A stretch of DNA of 47,105 nt from JAXGQD01 sp964574395 (GCA_964574395.1 CAZNNL010000009.1:1-47105); one strand, 5' to 3'; positions 8,315-17,843 are shown, numbered from the stretch's first letter. Program-made: numbers and translations. The notes: generated by a model from the sequence alone, not told the origin.

Positions 8315-9589
8315 ATGAAAACCACAGCAGTCCGTATGTACGGAAAAGATGACTTAAGACTTGAGAGTTTTGAACTCCCTCCGATTAAGGATGATGAAAT
8401 TTTAGCACATATTATTTCTGACAGTATTTGTATGAGTTCATATAAAGCTGCGAAACAAGGGGCTGACCATAAGCGCGTACCAGATGACGTAGCGAGCAAT
8501 CCGATTATTATGGGTCATGAATTTTGTGGAGAAATTGTTGAAGTTGGTTCGAAATGGGCGGATCAGTTTAAGGCGGGGGACCGTTTTGCTATCCAACCTG
8601 CAATTAATGATCCGAAAAATATCTACGCAGCTCCAGGTTATTCTTTCCCCTACGTTGGTGGAAATGCTACCTATGTCATTATCCCAAGCATCGTTATGGA
8701 GCGTGATTGCTTACTCACCTACGAAGGCGAAGGCTTTTTCTATGGCTCTTTAGCCGAACCTGTTTCTTGTGTTGTCGGTGGTTTCCATGTCAATTATCAC
8801 ACCAGACCTGGCTCTTACGTTCATGATATGGGCATCGTGGAGGGCGGTCAGATGGCGCTCTTAGCTGGTGTTGGTCCCATGGGTCTAGGTGCGATTGATT
8901 ATGCTATCCATTGTGACAGAAAGCCTGGTCTCCTCGTTGTAACTGATATTGACCAAGCACGTTTGGACCGCGCTGCATCCATTTATACAGTTGAAGAAGC
9001 TGCTAAGCATGGTGTTGAACTGAAATATGTCAACACTGCTAATGTTGAAGATGTCCCTGCGCTTCTGAAGTCCTTTACCAAAGATGGCTTGGGCTACAAT
9101 GACGTCTACGTTTACGCACCAGTTGCTGCCGTTATCGAGCAAGCAGATGCAATCCTTGCCTATGATGGATGCTTGAACTTCTTTGCCGGTCCCACCAACA
9201 CGGACTTTACAGCTAAGTTTAATTTCTACAATGTCCACTACAATGCAACGCACGTCGCCGGAAACAGTGGTGGTACTACAGACGATATTATTGAGTCACT
9301 AGATATGATGGCAAAAGGCAAGCTTGACCCCGCTTCCATGATCACACATATTGGTGGTTTGGATGCAGCCATCGAAACCACGCTGAATCTCCCCAACATT
9401 CCTGGTGGAAAAAAACTTCTTTACACCAACATCTCCATGCCTCTCACAGCAATTAACGAACTTGGCGAATTAGGAAAAGAAAATCCTGTTTACGCTGAAC
9501 TTGACCGTTTAGTCAAAGAAAACAAAGGACTTTGGTCTGTCGCAGCTGAAAAATATCTCTTAGCCAACGCTGAGCCGCTGCAAGTTTAA
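8315..9589 (+). CDS. Zinc-dependent medium-chain dehydrogenase, sorbose/polyol-phosphate type
   Basis: A 424-residue medium-chain alcohol dehydrogenase that interconverts a polyol or ketose (phosphate) using NAD(P). Catalytic-zinc residues are visible: Cys and Ser in SICMSSYKAA near residue 38, and GHEFCGEIVE near residue 68. The four-Cys structural-zinc loop of classical ADHs is absent. The nucleotide fold shows LAGVGPMGLGAIDYA. Overall it resembles L-sorbose-1-phosphate reductase (SorE-like) proteins more than ethanol dehydrogenases. It is first in the operon controlled from the DeoR gap, and is followed by a hairpin terminator or attenuator before the SDR gene. The exact substrate cannot be read from sequence. 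Confidence 0.8.
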   Translation: MKTTAVRMYGKDDLRLESFELPPIKDDEILAHIISDSICMSSYKAAKQGADHKRVPDDVASNPIIMGHEFCGEIVEVGSKWADQFKAGDRFAIQPAINDPKNIYAAPGYSFPYVGGNATYVIIPSIVMERDCLLTYEGEGFFYGSLAEPVSCVVGGFHVNYHTRPGSYVHDMGIVEGGQMALLAGVGPMGLGAIDYAIHCDRKPGLLVVTDIDQARLDRAASIYTVEEAAKHGVELKYVNTANVEDVPALLKSFTKDGLGYNDVYVYAPVAAVIEQADAILAYDGCLNFFAGPTNTDFTAKFNFYNVHYNATHVAGNSGGTTDDIIESLDMMAKGKLDPASMITHIGGLDAAIETTLNLPNIPGGKKLLYTNISMPLTAINELGELGKENPVYAELDRLVKENKGLWSVAAEKYLLANAEPLQV

Positions 9590-9599
9590 TTAAATCGAG

Positions 9600-9632
9600 G
9601 CCAGTACCTGTCAGAAGGTACTGGCTATCTTT
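9600..9632 (+). terminator. Intergenic hairpin, partial terminator
   Basis: A perfect 9-bp stem GCCAGTACC/GGTACTGGC (9600-9608 and 9617-9625) with an 8-base loop is followed by TATCTTTT. The short U tract suggests partial termination or a processing/stability element, which would make the first dehydrogenase more abundant than the following genes. Confidence 0.6.
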
Positions 9633-9708
9633 TCGCCAAACATCAATAGTGGCGAAGTATAACTATAAATCAGTGAAATTATATTAATAGTTTTGGAGGC
9701 GATTGCGT

Positions 9709-10881
9709 ATGGATCAACAAATACATCAAGCGGAGCAGCTCAATAGAGCGGCAGGCTTCGCACCAGCTTTGCGCGCATCACAATATCGTGATGGGCGTTT
9801 TCCTCTTGTGCGTTTCTTTGAAGACGTAAATCTTACGGAAGAACAGGCTCAAGCAGCTGGCTTAACACTTGCTCGTTTACCATCTGACGCTATATGGCAA
9901 GACTGTGCTGAACTAGCTGTGACAGATATTCTCGTAGTTGAAAATCTTGGTAGTTTCGTTGCTGGTAAAGACAGTGCAGACTTAGATTCTCGTCTAGTGG
10001 AGTTAGACCTAGATGCAAGTGATTCGGAATATGCGTCGCGCGATCTACCGGACTATCTTCATATGTCTGGCAAAATTGTGATTGTCACTGGAAGCGCGCA
10101 AGGTTTTGGGGAAGGCATCGCTAAAGAGCTTGCCAAGCAAGGGGCTCACGTAGTCATTGCGGATTTAAATTTACCTCTCGCTGAAAAAGTAGCCGCAGAG
10201 TTAAATCAAAATTATGGTAAAGGCACTGCTTTAGCTTGTTCCGTCAACGTAGGTGACGAAGCCTCCGTTGAGGCTATGGTCAATGCTACCGTCTTACATT
10301 TTGGTGGACTGGATTTATTAGTAAACAATGCTGGTGTATTGCGTGCCGGTGGTCTAGAAGAAATGGATATGGCGAGTTTTGAGTTTGTCACAAAGATTAA
10401 CTACACGGCATATTTCATTTGTACAAAATATGCAGCACGTCCCATGAAAATCCAAAATAGCATCGCCAAAGAAACCTATGCAGACATTATCCAAGTCAAC
10501 TCTAAATCTGGTCTCGAAGGTTCAAATAGAAACTTTGCCTATGCGGGTGGGAAGTTTGGCGGAATCGGTTTGACGCAGTCTTTTGCCAAAGAACTTGTGA
10601 CAGATCGCATCAAAGTGAATTCTGTCTGTCCAGGTAACTTCTACGAAGGCCCCTTATGGTCTGATCCTGAAAAAGGTCTTTTTAAACAATACCTTGAAGC
10701 AGGTAAAGTCGATGGTGCAAAGACGGTAGAGGACGTGTATAATTTTTATATCAAGCAAGTGCCGATGCGCAAAGGCTGTAGCCCACTTGATGTCGCACGC
10801 GCTATCTTCTATTTAGTCGAACAAGAAAACGAAACCGGTCAAGCGCTACCTATCACTGGTGGCCAAATCATGCTGAACTAA
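9709..10881 (+). CDS. SDR-family NAD(P)-dependent dehydrogenase with N-terminal extension
   Basis: A 390-residue protein. From about residue 120 it is a classical short-chain dehydrogenase: TGSAQGFGEG cofactor loop, NNAG, the Ser in VNSKSG and the catalytic Tyr-Lys pair in YAGGK, then VCPGNF. The SDR half resembles sorbitol-6-phosphate dehydrogenase-like enzymes. The first 120 residues match no domain I recognise; they are not a class II aldolase, which is the usual partner in RhaD-type fusions. GGAGG is 9 bases before the ATG; an in-frame TTG at 9703 is less likely. It sits between the zinc dehydrogenase and the E2 gene, suggesting two consecutive oxidations before thiamine-dependent cleavage. 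Confidence 0.82.
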   Translation: MDQQIHQAEQLNRAAGFAPALRASQYRDGRFPLVRFFEDVNLTEEQAQAAGLTLARLPSDAIWQDCAELAVTDILVVENLGSFVAGKDSADLDSRLVELDLDASDSEYASRDLPDYLHMSGKIVIVTGSAQGFGEGIAKELAKQGAHVVIADLNLPLAEKVAAELNQNYGKGTALACSVNVGDEASVEAMVNATVLHFGGLDLLVNNAGVLRAGGLEEMDMASFEFVTKINYTAYFICTKYAARPMKIQNSIAKETYADIIQVNSKSGLEGSNRNFAYAGGKFGGIGLTQSFAKELVTDRIKVNSVCPGNFYEGPLWSDPEKGLFKQYLEAGKVDGAKTVEDVYNFYIKQVPMRKGCSPLDVARAIFYLVEQENETGQALPITGGQIMLN

Positions 10882-10931
10882 GTTTATCAAATCGTTAGTA
10901 ATCTAATTTTTAGAATAGAAAGGGAAAAATT

Positions 10932-12350
10932 ATGGCAACACCTGTAATCATGCCGAGGCAAGGTCAATCCGTCGAAAGTTGTATTATCGGCGAGTGGCAC
11001 AAAAAGAAAGGCGATAAAATCAAAGAGGGCGACATGCTCTTTACTTATGAAACCGATAAAGCAACCTTTGATGAGGTCGCAAAAGTTGATGGAGAACTTA
11101 TCGCGGTTTTCTTCGCTGAGGGCGACGATGTGCCCTGTCTTCTGAATGTTTGCGTAATTGGCGAGGCAGGCGAAGCCTGGGATTCTTTCATCCCTGAAGG
11201 TGCCACACAAGATGGTGCCGGAGCAGCCGCACCCGCAGCCGAAGCCACGGTTACAAGCGAAGCTCCTGCCGAAGAAGCTAAGCCAAGCGTTGCGGCGGAA
11301 GCCGTGAGTACGCCTAGCGCAGCTCCTCAAGTCGCTGAAACTGCTGATTTGAGTGGAGTGGCCATCAGTCCAAGAGCGCGCAACGCAGCCGCGAAAACAC
11401 ATGCAGATCTTCGTTTTGCCGTGGGTACCGGTCCGAATGGACGCATTATTGAACGTGATGTAGATGCTACCGTAGCAGCTGGGCATGTCGCAACAGCCGC
11501 TGCTGGTACAGATTACAATACCGAAATAGTTGGTACAGGCATTGGCGGACGTATTCGTGTTGAAGATTTACTCAGTGCTCCCGCAGCCGCTGCACCTCTT
11601 GCCGCAGCCGCAGTTGTAGAAGGTCCAGAATATGAAGACGTCAAACTTCCGAATATCCGGAAGCTCATCGCCAAAGCAATGCATGCGTCTTTAGCGAACA
11701 TGGCACAACTTACGCTCAATACAAGCTTTGATGCGACAGATGTCATCGCATTCCGCGCACGTATCAAGAAAGCGATTGACGCTGGTTTAGACGAAAAGTT
11801 GGGTTATAAAATTCTTCAGAAAGTTCCTACCTTTAATGACATCGTGCTCTATGCGGTTACGCGCACGGTTCTTCAGTTCCCAGACTGTAACGCACATTTC
11901 TTAGACGACACGATGCGTTACTTTAAGAACGTCAATCTTGGGGTAGCTGTAGACACACCTCGCGGATTAATGGTTCCAGTAATCCGTAACGCCAACAAAT
12001 TAAGCATTGGTGAGATTTCTGCACAGGTCAAGACTTTGGCTGCTGCAGCCCAAGGTGGCACGATTAATCCGGACGATCTCAAAGGATCATCATTTACCGT
12101 TACCAATCTTGGTTCGCTCGGTATTGAATCGTTTACGCCTGTCATCAATCCGCCAGAAACCTGCATCCTAGGTGTAGACAATCTGCAAACGCGCGTGAAA
12201 GAAGTGAACGGTGAACTTCAAGCATACAAAGTGATGGGTCTGTCCTTGACCATTGATCATCGTGCAGTAGACGGTGCACCAGCTGCTAGGTTCTTGCAAG
12301 CTTTAGTGAAAAATTTGGAAAACTTCAGCCTACTCATGATGGAGCAATAA
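10932..12350 (+). CDS. Dihydrolipoamide acyltransferase, E2 of a 2-oxoacid/acetoin-type dehydrogenase complex
   Basis: A 472-residue E2 core protein that carries the acyl group on lipoate and passes it to CoA. Domains in order: lipoyl domain (residues 1-80, lipoyl Lys43 in ETDKA), Ala/Pro/Glu-rich linker, peripheral subunit-binding domain (ISPRARNAAAK to PNGRIIERDV), a second, partly degenerate copy of its end (IVGTGIGGRIRVEDL), another Ala/Pro linker, and the catalytic domain with HRAVDGAPAARF near the C-terminus (HxxxDG). GAAAGGG precedes the ATG. Together with the E3 and E1 genes that follow it gives a complete complex; the order E2-E3-E1 is unusual. Confidence 0.9.
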   Translation: MATPVIMPRQGQSVESCIIGEWHKKKGDKIKEGDMLFTYETDKATFDEVAKVDGELIAVFFAEGDDVPCLLNVCVIGEAGEAWDSFIPEGATQDGAGAAAPAAEATVTSEAPAEEAKPSVAAEAVSTPSAAPQVAETADLSGVAISPRARNAAAKTHADLRFAVGTGPNGRIIERDVDATVAAGHVATAAAGTDYNTEIVGTGIGGRIRVEDLLSAPAAAAPLAAAAVVEGPEYEDVKLPNIRKLIAKAMHASLANMAQLTLNTSFDATDVIAFRARIKKAIDAGLDEKLGYKILQKVPTFNDIVLYAVTRTVLQFPDCNAHFLDDTMRYFKNVNLGVAVDTPRGLMVPVIRNANKLSIGEISAQVKTLAAAAQGGTINPDDLKGSSFTVTNLGSLGIESFTPVINPPETCILGVDNLQTRVKEVNGELQAYKVMGLSLTIDHRAVDGAPAARFLQALVKNLENFSLLMMEQ

Positions 12351-12403
12351 GTTTCATCTGATAAGAAGCATGAAGGTTTTGGCAAAAGAGGAGTAAAAAT
12401 TGT

Positions 12404-13771
12404 ATGTATGATTTAATCGTAATCGGCGGCGGTCCGGGCGGCTATCTCGCTGCGGAACGCGCAGGCCACGCGGGCTTGAACACGCTCATCATTGAGAAGC
12501 GTGCCCTGGGTGGGGTTTGTCTTAACGAAGGCTGTATCCCTTCCAAGACTTTCCTGAACTCAGCCAAAGTCTACGAGCACGCGAAAGATGGAGCTGTCTA
12601 CGGAGTCACAACAACTGGCGCTAGCATTGACCAAAAAGCCGTTGTAAGACGTAAAAATAAAGTGGTAAAACAGCTTGTGGCAGGTGTCAAAGCCTTGATG
12701 AAGGCCAATAAAGTTACCGTCGTCAATGCCGAAGCTAAAATAGACGGCAAGTCCCCAGATGGTGGTTTCAATGTTCTGGCGGGTGGCGAAAGCTATGTCG
12801 GGAAAAACCTAATCATTGCTGCTGGTTCGGAAGCTATCGTTCCACCGATTCCAGGTGTAAAGGAAGGCGTTGAAGCAGGCTACGTGCTAACTAACCGCGA
12901 AATCTTGGATCTCGAAGTCATCCCTGAGAAACTTGTGATTGTTGGTGGTGGCGTCATCGGTCTGGAAATGGCGTCTTATTTCCAAACAGTCGGTAGCCAA
13001 GTCACTGTAATTGAAATGCTCGACCATATTGCCGGAAGTGTTGACTTAGAGTTAGGCGCGCTTCTGCAAAAAAACTACGCTAAAAAGGGCATTGAATTCA
13101 AACTAAACTGCAAAGTAGTCGGTGTTGACAAAGATCAAGTCCGCTACGAAGAAGAGGGAAGCGAAAAATCAGTTGCATCTGATTATGTCCTCTTATCTAT
13201 AGGTCGCCGTGCCGCCACACAAAGTTTGGGACTAGAGACCATCAATGTCTACACGGAGAGAGGCCATATCGTCACTGACGACAATGGTCGCACCAATATT
13301 CCTGGTGTGTATGCAGTCGGCGATGTGAACGGTCGTTGGATGCTCGCACATGCTGCCTACCGTGAAGCAGAAGTTGCTGTTAGCACAATCCTGGGCATCA
13401 AAGATGTCGTGCGCTACAACGCCTTGGCTTCTGTCATCTACACTAATCCCGAGTTGGCCTATGCTGGAGAGTCTGAAGAATCAGCCGCAGCGAAAGGTAT
13501 TAACTATAAAAAAGTGATCATTCCCATGAGCTATTCCGGACGTTACCTCGCCGAAACGGATAGGGGAGATGGCGTTTGTAAGCTGATTGTGGATGCTGAC
13601 AAAGATCGTTTGATTGGTTGTCACCTATTGGGTTCCTATGCCTCTGAAATCATCATGTCGGCAGCGATAATGATTGAGACACAAATGCGTGTTTCGGATA
13701 TTAAAGAACTCATTTTCCCGCATCCGACAGTAGCGGAAATTATTAGAGAGGCAATATTCATGCTTAAGTGA
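12404..13771 (+). CDS. lpdA: Dihydrolipoamide dehydrogenase (E3)
   Basis: A 455-residue flavoprotein disulfide reductase that reoxidises dihydrolipoyl E2 with NAD+. Visible motifs: FAD-binding IGGGPGGYLAAERA (residues 7-20), redox-active disulfide C39-LNEG-C44 followed by IPSK, NAD-binding IVGGGVIGLEMA, the second FAD motif VYAVGDVNGRW and the C-terminal HPTVAEII interface motif with the active-site His. Length is normal. AAAGAGGAG precedes the ATG, and the palindrome TTTTGGCAAAA stands immediately before that ribosome site. The neighbours show it belongs to the local complex, although E3 can be shared. Confidence 0.94.
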   Translation: MYDLIVIGGGPGGYLAAERAGHAGLNTLIIEKRALGGVCLNEGCIPSKTFLNSAKVYEHAKDGAVYGVTTTGASIDQKAVVRRKNKVVKQLVAGVKALMKANKVTVVNAEAKIDGKSPDGGFNVLAGGESYVGKNLIIAAGSEAIVPPIPGVKEGVEAGYVLTNREILDLEVIPEKLVIVGGGVIGLEMASYFQTVGSQVTVIEMLDHIAGSVDLELGALLQKNYAKKGIEFKLNCKVVGVDKDQVRYEEEGSEKSVASDYVLLSIGRRAATQSLGLETINVYTERGHIVTDDNGRTNIPGVYAVGDVNGRWMLAHAAYREAEVAVSTILGIKDVVRYNALASVIYTNPELAYAGESEESAAAKGINYKKVIIPMSYSGRYLAETDRGDGVCKLIVDADKDRLIGCHLLGSYASEIIMSAAIMIETQMRVSDIKELIFPHPTVAEIIREAIFMLK

Positions 13772-13867
13772 TGGTTTTGCCAAACACATAACACTGATCA
13801 ACAATTGATTACAACAATAGACAAAAAAAGCTAACACAGCCGCAAGGCAGAAGAAAGGTGGAAAAAC

Positions 13868-16342
13868 ATGCCTAAGTCACAATACGTTAAACCTGAAGAA
13901 GTACGTGAAGCGAGTTTCATCAAATTCGAGGATATTCCTGTCAACCAATACCAAAAATCGGTTAAAGATGAAAAAGATAATTACAGTAAAGAGGACTTCC
14001 TGCGCATTTATCATGACATGCGTATGATTCGTGAATTTGAGGAGATGCTTAACTCAATTAAAGTAGCTTCCAGCTACAACGGTATTGAGTATAACAACCC
14101 TGGCCCGGCTCACTTGTCAATCGGTCAAGAAGCCGCCGCCGTCGGTCAAGCTTATCATCTTACGAAAGACGATTTTATTTTTGGTTCACACAGAAGTCAC
14201 GGTGAACTCTTAGCCAAATCTTTTTCAGCTATCCATAAGATGGATGATGCGGAATTACAAGAAATCATGGAAACCTTCATGGAGGGTACAACTTATCAAG
14301 TAATGAAAGATATGTCCAAAGATCGTGAAACAACGAAAAAAATGGCTATTTCTTACATTATTTACGGTACCCTGGCAGAGATATTCGCTAAAGAAACGGG
14401 CTTTAACAAAGGCCTCGGCGGTTCCATGCACTCTTACTTCCTGCCTTTTGGTGTGTTCCCCAATAATGCCATCGTCGGTGGTTCAGCTGACATTTCTGTT
14501 GGTGCCGCACTTTATAAGAAAGTTAACCGTAAAGACGGTATTGTTATTGCCAACATTGGTGATGGTTCGCTTGGTTGCGGTCCTGTCTGGGAAGGCTTCA
14601 TGATGGCTGCCATGGACCAGTACACCACACTTTGGGAAGGCGACATGAAGGGCGGGCTGCCTGTCATGTTCAACATCAACAATAACCAATACGCCATGGG
14701 TGGACAAACACGTGGCGAAACCATGGGTTATGAGTTCCCGGCACGTGTCGGTGCGGGTGTCAATCCTCAACAAATGCACGCTGAGCGTATAGATGGTTTT
14801 AATCCATTGGCTGTTATTGAGTGCTACACACGTAAGCTTGATATTTTGAGAAAGAAAGAAGGACCTGTGCTGCTCGATACGGTGACTTACCGTTATTCAG
14901 GACACTCACCTTCAGATGCGAACTCCTATCGCAGTGCTGAAGAGATTCAAGAATGGCGCGATCACGATCCAATTCCGTTTTTTGCCGGGGAAATCGTCAA
15001 GAACGATATCGCTACTCAAGCAGAAATCGATGCGATTGACAAGGAAGTAGTTGACGTAATTACTGCAGCTATGAAACTTGCGTCTGATCCGGTTGCTTCA
15101 CCTCGCATGGACCTCCAAGCAGATCCAGCCGCGATTGAGCGTCTGATGTTCTCCAATGAACATGTGGTTTCCTTCAGTGATGCTGAAGCTGACATGCTAC
15201 AAAAACGTGAAGACAATCCACGCGTGCAACAAATCGCGAAAAAGTCACGTTATGGTTTTGATGCAGATGGCAAAGCCGTCTCCAAAAACCGTGTCTACCA
15301 ATTCCGTGACGGTGTTTTTGAAGCTATTCTGGATAAGTTCTACGAAGATCCTACCTTGATTGCTTATGGTGAAGAGAACCGCGACTGGGGTGGTGCTTTC
15401 GCCGTCTATCGTGGACTTACCGAAGCTGTGCCTTATCATCGTCTATTCAACTCACCTATATCTGAAGGTGCTATCATTGGTTCAGCAGTCGGCTATGCAA
15501 TGGCTGGCGGACGTGCCTTAGTTGAACTCATGTACTGCGACTTCTTGGGTCGTGCGGGTGACGAAGTCTTTAACCAATTGCCCAAATGGCAGGCGATGTC
15601 CGGTGGTATCCTAAAAATGCCCGTTGTCGTTCGTGTTTCCGTTGGCTCCAAATATGGTGCTCAGCACTCACAAGACTGGACCTCATTAGCAGCTCACATT
15701 CCTGGACTGAAGGTTTGCTTCCCTGTTACGCCATATGATGCGAAGGGCCTCATGGCATCCGCGCTCAATGGCACAGACCCTGTCATCTTCTTTGAAAGCC
15801 AACGTCTCTACGACGTGAGCGAACAATTCGTCAAGGAAGGCGTACCGGCTGAGTCTTATGAAATTCCATTCGGTGAACCTGCAATACGTGTCCAAGGTAC
15901 GGACGTAACCATCCTTACCATCGGTGCAACCTTATACCGTGCGCTTGATGCGGCGAAAGAAATGGAAGAGAAGTACGGAATTAGTGCTGAAGTCATTGAC
16001 GCACGTTCCATGGTTCCTTTCAACTATGACATGGTCCTAGAATCCGTCAAAAAGACTGGCAAATGCATTATCAGTGGTGATGCAAGTGAGAGAGGCTCTT
16101 ACTTGAACGATCTAGCCCGTAACATCGGTGACCTAGCATTCGATTACCTTGATGCACCAGTTGTTGTTGTTGGTTCACGTAACTGGATTACTCCGGCATT
16201 TGAACTGGAAGACAGTTTCTTCCCTCAAGCAAGTTGGTTCATTGATGCTTATCATCAGCGCATTGCACCGATTGAAGGCTACACCCCTGAACAAATATTC
16301 ACGGATGTTGAGATGATGCGCCGCAGCAAATTAGGCGTGTAA
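13868..16342 (+). CDS. Thiamine-diphosphate-dependent dehydrogenase E1, alpha and beta subunits fused
   Basis: An 824-residue E1 that decarboxylates a 2-oxoacid or cleaves a diketone and passes the acyl group to lipoyl-E2. The alpha-like half (to about residue 430) has GPAHLSIGQEA, SHRSHGELLA and the ThDP/Mg motif GDGSLGCGPVWEG with NNNQYAMGG. The beta-like half starts near YGEENRDWGGAF and contains SPISEGAIIG and the C-terminal transketolase-like domain (VTILTIGATLYRAL). These halves are normally separate AcoA/PdhA and AcoB/PdhB chains; the fusion plus about 40 extra N-terminal residues explains the length. AGAAAGGTGG precedes the ATG. A sugar-derived substrate is inferred from context. Confidence 0.88.
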   Translation: MPKSQYVKPEEVREASFIKFEDIPVNQYQKSVKDEKDNYSKEDFLRIYHDMRMIREFEEMLNSIKVASSYNGIEYNNPGPAHLSIGQEAAAVGQAYHLTKDDFIFGSHRSHGELLAKSFSAIHKMDDAELQEIMETFMEGTTYQVMKDMSKDRETTKKMAISYIIYGTLAEIFAKETGFNKGLGGSMHSYFLPFGVFPNNAIVGGSADISVGAALYKKVNRKDGIVIANIGDGSLGCGPVWEGFMMAAMDQYTTLWEGDMKGGLPVMFNINNNQYAMGGQTRGETMGYEFPARVGAGVNPQQMHAERIDGFNPLAVIECYTRKLDILRKKEGPVLLDTVTYRYSGHSPSDANSYRSAEEIQEWRDHDPIPFFAGEIVKNDIATQAEIDAIDKEVVDVITAAMKLASDPVASPRMDLQADPAAIERLMFSNEHVVSFSDAEADMLQKREDNPRVQQIAKKSRYGFDADGKAVSKNRVYQFRDGVFEAILDKFYEDPTLIAYGEENRDWGGAFAVYRGLTEAVPYHRLFNSPISEGAIIGSAVGYAMAGGRALVELMYCDFLGRAGDEVFNQLPKWQAMSGGILKMPVVVRVSVGSKYGAQHSQDWTSLAAHIPGLKVCFPVTPYDAKGLMASALNGTDPVIFFESQRLYDVSEQFVKEGVPAESYEIPFGEPAIRVQGTDVTILTIGATLYRALDAAKEMEEKYGISAEVIDARSMVPFNYDMVLESVKKTGKCIISGDASERGSYLNDLARNIGDLAFDYLDAPVVVVGSRNWITPAFELEDSFFPQASWFIDAYHQRIAPIEGYTPEQIFTDVEMMRRSKLGV

Positions 16343-16383
16343 GATGCAAAGCTGAAAGGCAAGCATGATTACAGTTGTTTGGA

Positions 16384-16413
16384 GGGAGCAGGAAAGGTAA
16401 CTTTTCTGCTCTC
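16384..16413 (+). terminator. Hairpin after the dehydrogenase-complex genes
   Basis: An imperfect stem of about 13 bp with two G-T pairs joins GGAGCAGGAAAG to CTTTTCTGCTCT, starting some 40 bases after the E1 stop. There is no good U tract (TCGTTC follows), so termination may be weak or the hairpin may protect the 3' end. Confidence 0.4.
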
Positions 16414-16441
16414 CTTCGTTCATCTTCACTAGAAACTACAC

Positions 16442-16447
16442 TATAAT
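16442..16447 (+). promoter_or_regulatory. -10 box (TATAAT) before the PHP-rhamnulokinase pair
   Basis: A perfect TATAAT in an AT-rich gap, 65 bases before the PHP gene. The expected -35 position reads TTCATC, a poor match. The palindrome TTTTGGCAAAA (16481-16491) lies in the leader, right before the GCGAGGA ribosome site. Confidence 0.4.
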
Positions 16448-16511
16448 AGTTGATATCAATATACTTATTATTCTTTATTCTTTTGGCAAAACCTGAAAGC
16501 GAGGACCCTTT

Positions 16512-17816
16512 ATGTATAACGACAACGTCACAGCCCTCATCCAGAAACTCTACGATCCAGACCCTCAAGTAAGAATAGAGGCCGTTAAGGATTTACGCGC
16601 AGCCAAGGACAGAGCCGAATTCTTTTTTCCTCACGCGGCAGACGACATCAATAGTCACATTCATACCAAGTATTCCTTTTCACCTTATACTCCCTCAGCC
16701 GCTGTCTTTAAATCTATGGAGGCTGGTTTAGCAACATGTGGCATCATGGACCATGACAGTGTTGGAGGCGTGCGTGAGTTCTCAGAAGCTGGGCGTATTT
16801 TAGGTATTCCTACGACACAAGGTTGTGAAGTGCGTGTCTCCCTTAAAGATACATTTCTAGAAAATCGCCGCATCAATAACCCTGATCAGGATGGTGTTGC
16901 TTATCTTGCTTTTCACGGCATACCTGACAGTGCCATCGACGCAACGGAAGCGTTCTTAGAACCCATCAAAATGGCGCGTTTAGAACGCAACAAACAGATG
17001 GTCGATCGTCTCAACGGAATAATTTCCAAACCCGAGCTATATATTGATTTCGACTTGGATGTGCTTCAGGCATCGCTCTTTGAAACAGGTGGTGAAATAA
17101 CCGAGCGTCATCTCTTGTATGCACTATCGAAAAAACTTATCGAATTCAAAGGTAAAGGTCCGGAGCTCACTGCGTTTGTTATTGAAAAACTAGGCTTACC
17201 CATGAGTGACTCTGTTAAAGAACAGTTGGACAATCCCGACAACCCCTATTATGACTACGATTTATTAGGTCTTTTTAAAGGCTACTATGTATCGTCATTT
17301 TATGTGGATGCGACGGATGAGTGTCCTCCGATTCGTGAGGTGGTTGATTTTGCCAATAGACATGGGATAGTTCTGGCCTATCCATACTTGGGTGACGTAA
17401 CAGCTTCAGTCACGGGTGATAAGGCAGCGCAAGCCTTTGAGGATTCCTACTTGGATCAGCTCTTTCCATTCTTGCAGGGACTGGGATTCAAGGCGTTGAC
17501 GTACATGCCATCACGCAATAGCGACGAGCAGATTGAGCGACTGACAGCGCTCTGTGAGGAGTTTAATTTCTTCCAAATTAGCGGCGAAGACATCAATCAA
17601 CCTAGGCAAAAATTCATTTGTGAAGCGATGCGTGATCCAAAGTTCTTACATCTCACCGATGCAGCGTGGGCTTTGATAGGACATGAACGTGCGGCTTCTA
17701 AAGACTTGGATGATGGCATTTTTTCTGAGAAAAGCAGCGCTGCTTACCCTGCGCTTAATGACAGAATTTTATATTTTAGACAATTGGCCTTACAAGAAAA
17801 ATATCCGGAAATCTAG
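16512..17816 (+). CDS. PHP-domain metal-dependent hydrolase
   Basis: A 434-residue protein with PHP-fold metal ligands: the HxH pair in NSHIHTKYSFSP (about residue 47), MDHDSV (about 76), the Glu of CEVRV (about 101) and HGIP (about 136). PHP proteins hydrolyse phosphoesters with two or three metals. The first 35 residues look like a short helical or HEAT-like unit (IQKLYDPDPQVRIEAVKDLR). Being between the dehydrogenase complex and a rhamnulokinase-like gene suggests removal of phosphate from, or another hydrolysis of, a sugar intermediate, but the substrate is unknown. GCGAGGA precedes the ATG. Confidence 0.75.
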   Translation: MYNDNVTALIQKLYDPDPQVRIEAVKDLRAAKDRAEFFFPHAADDINSHIHTKYSFSPYTPSAAVFKSMEAGLATCGIMDHDSVGGVREFSEAGRILGIPTTQGCEVRVSLKDTFLENRRINNPDQDGVAYLAFHGIPDSAIDATEAFLEPIKMARLERNKQMVDRLNGIISKPELYIDFDLDVLQASLFETGGEITERHLLYALSKKLIEFKGKGPELTAFVIEKLGLPMSDSVKEQLDNPDNPYYDYDLLGLFKGYYVSSFYVDATDECPPIREVVDFANRHGIVLAYPYLGDVTASVTGDKAAQAFEDSYLDQLFPFLQGLGFKALTYMPSRNSDEQIERLTALCEEFNFFQISGEDINQPRQKFICEAMRDPKFLHLTDAAWALIGHERAASKDLDDGIFSEKSSAAYPALNDRILYFRQLALQEKYPEI

Positions 17817-17843
17817 TTAACAAAGCATTCAAGGGAGGGAATT

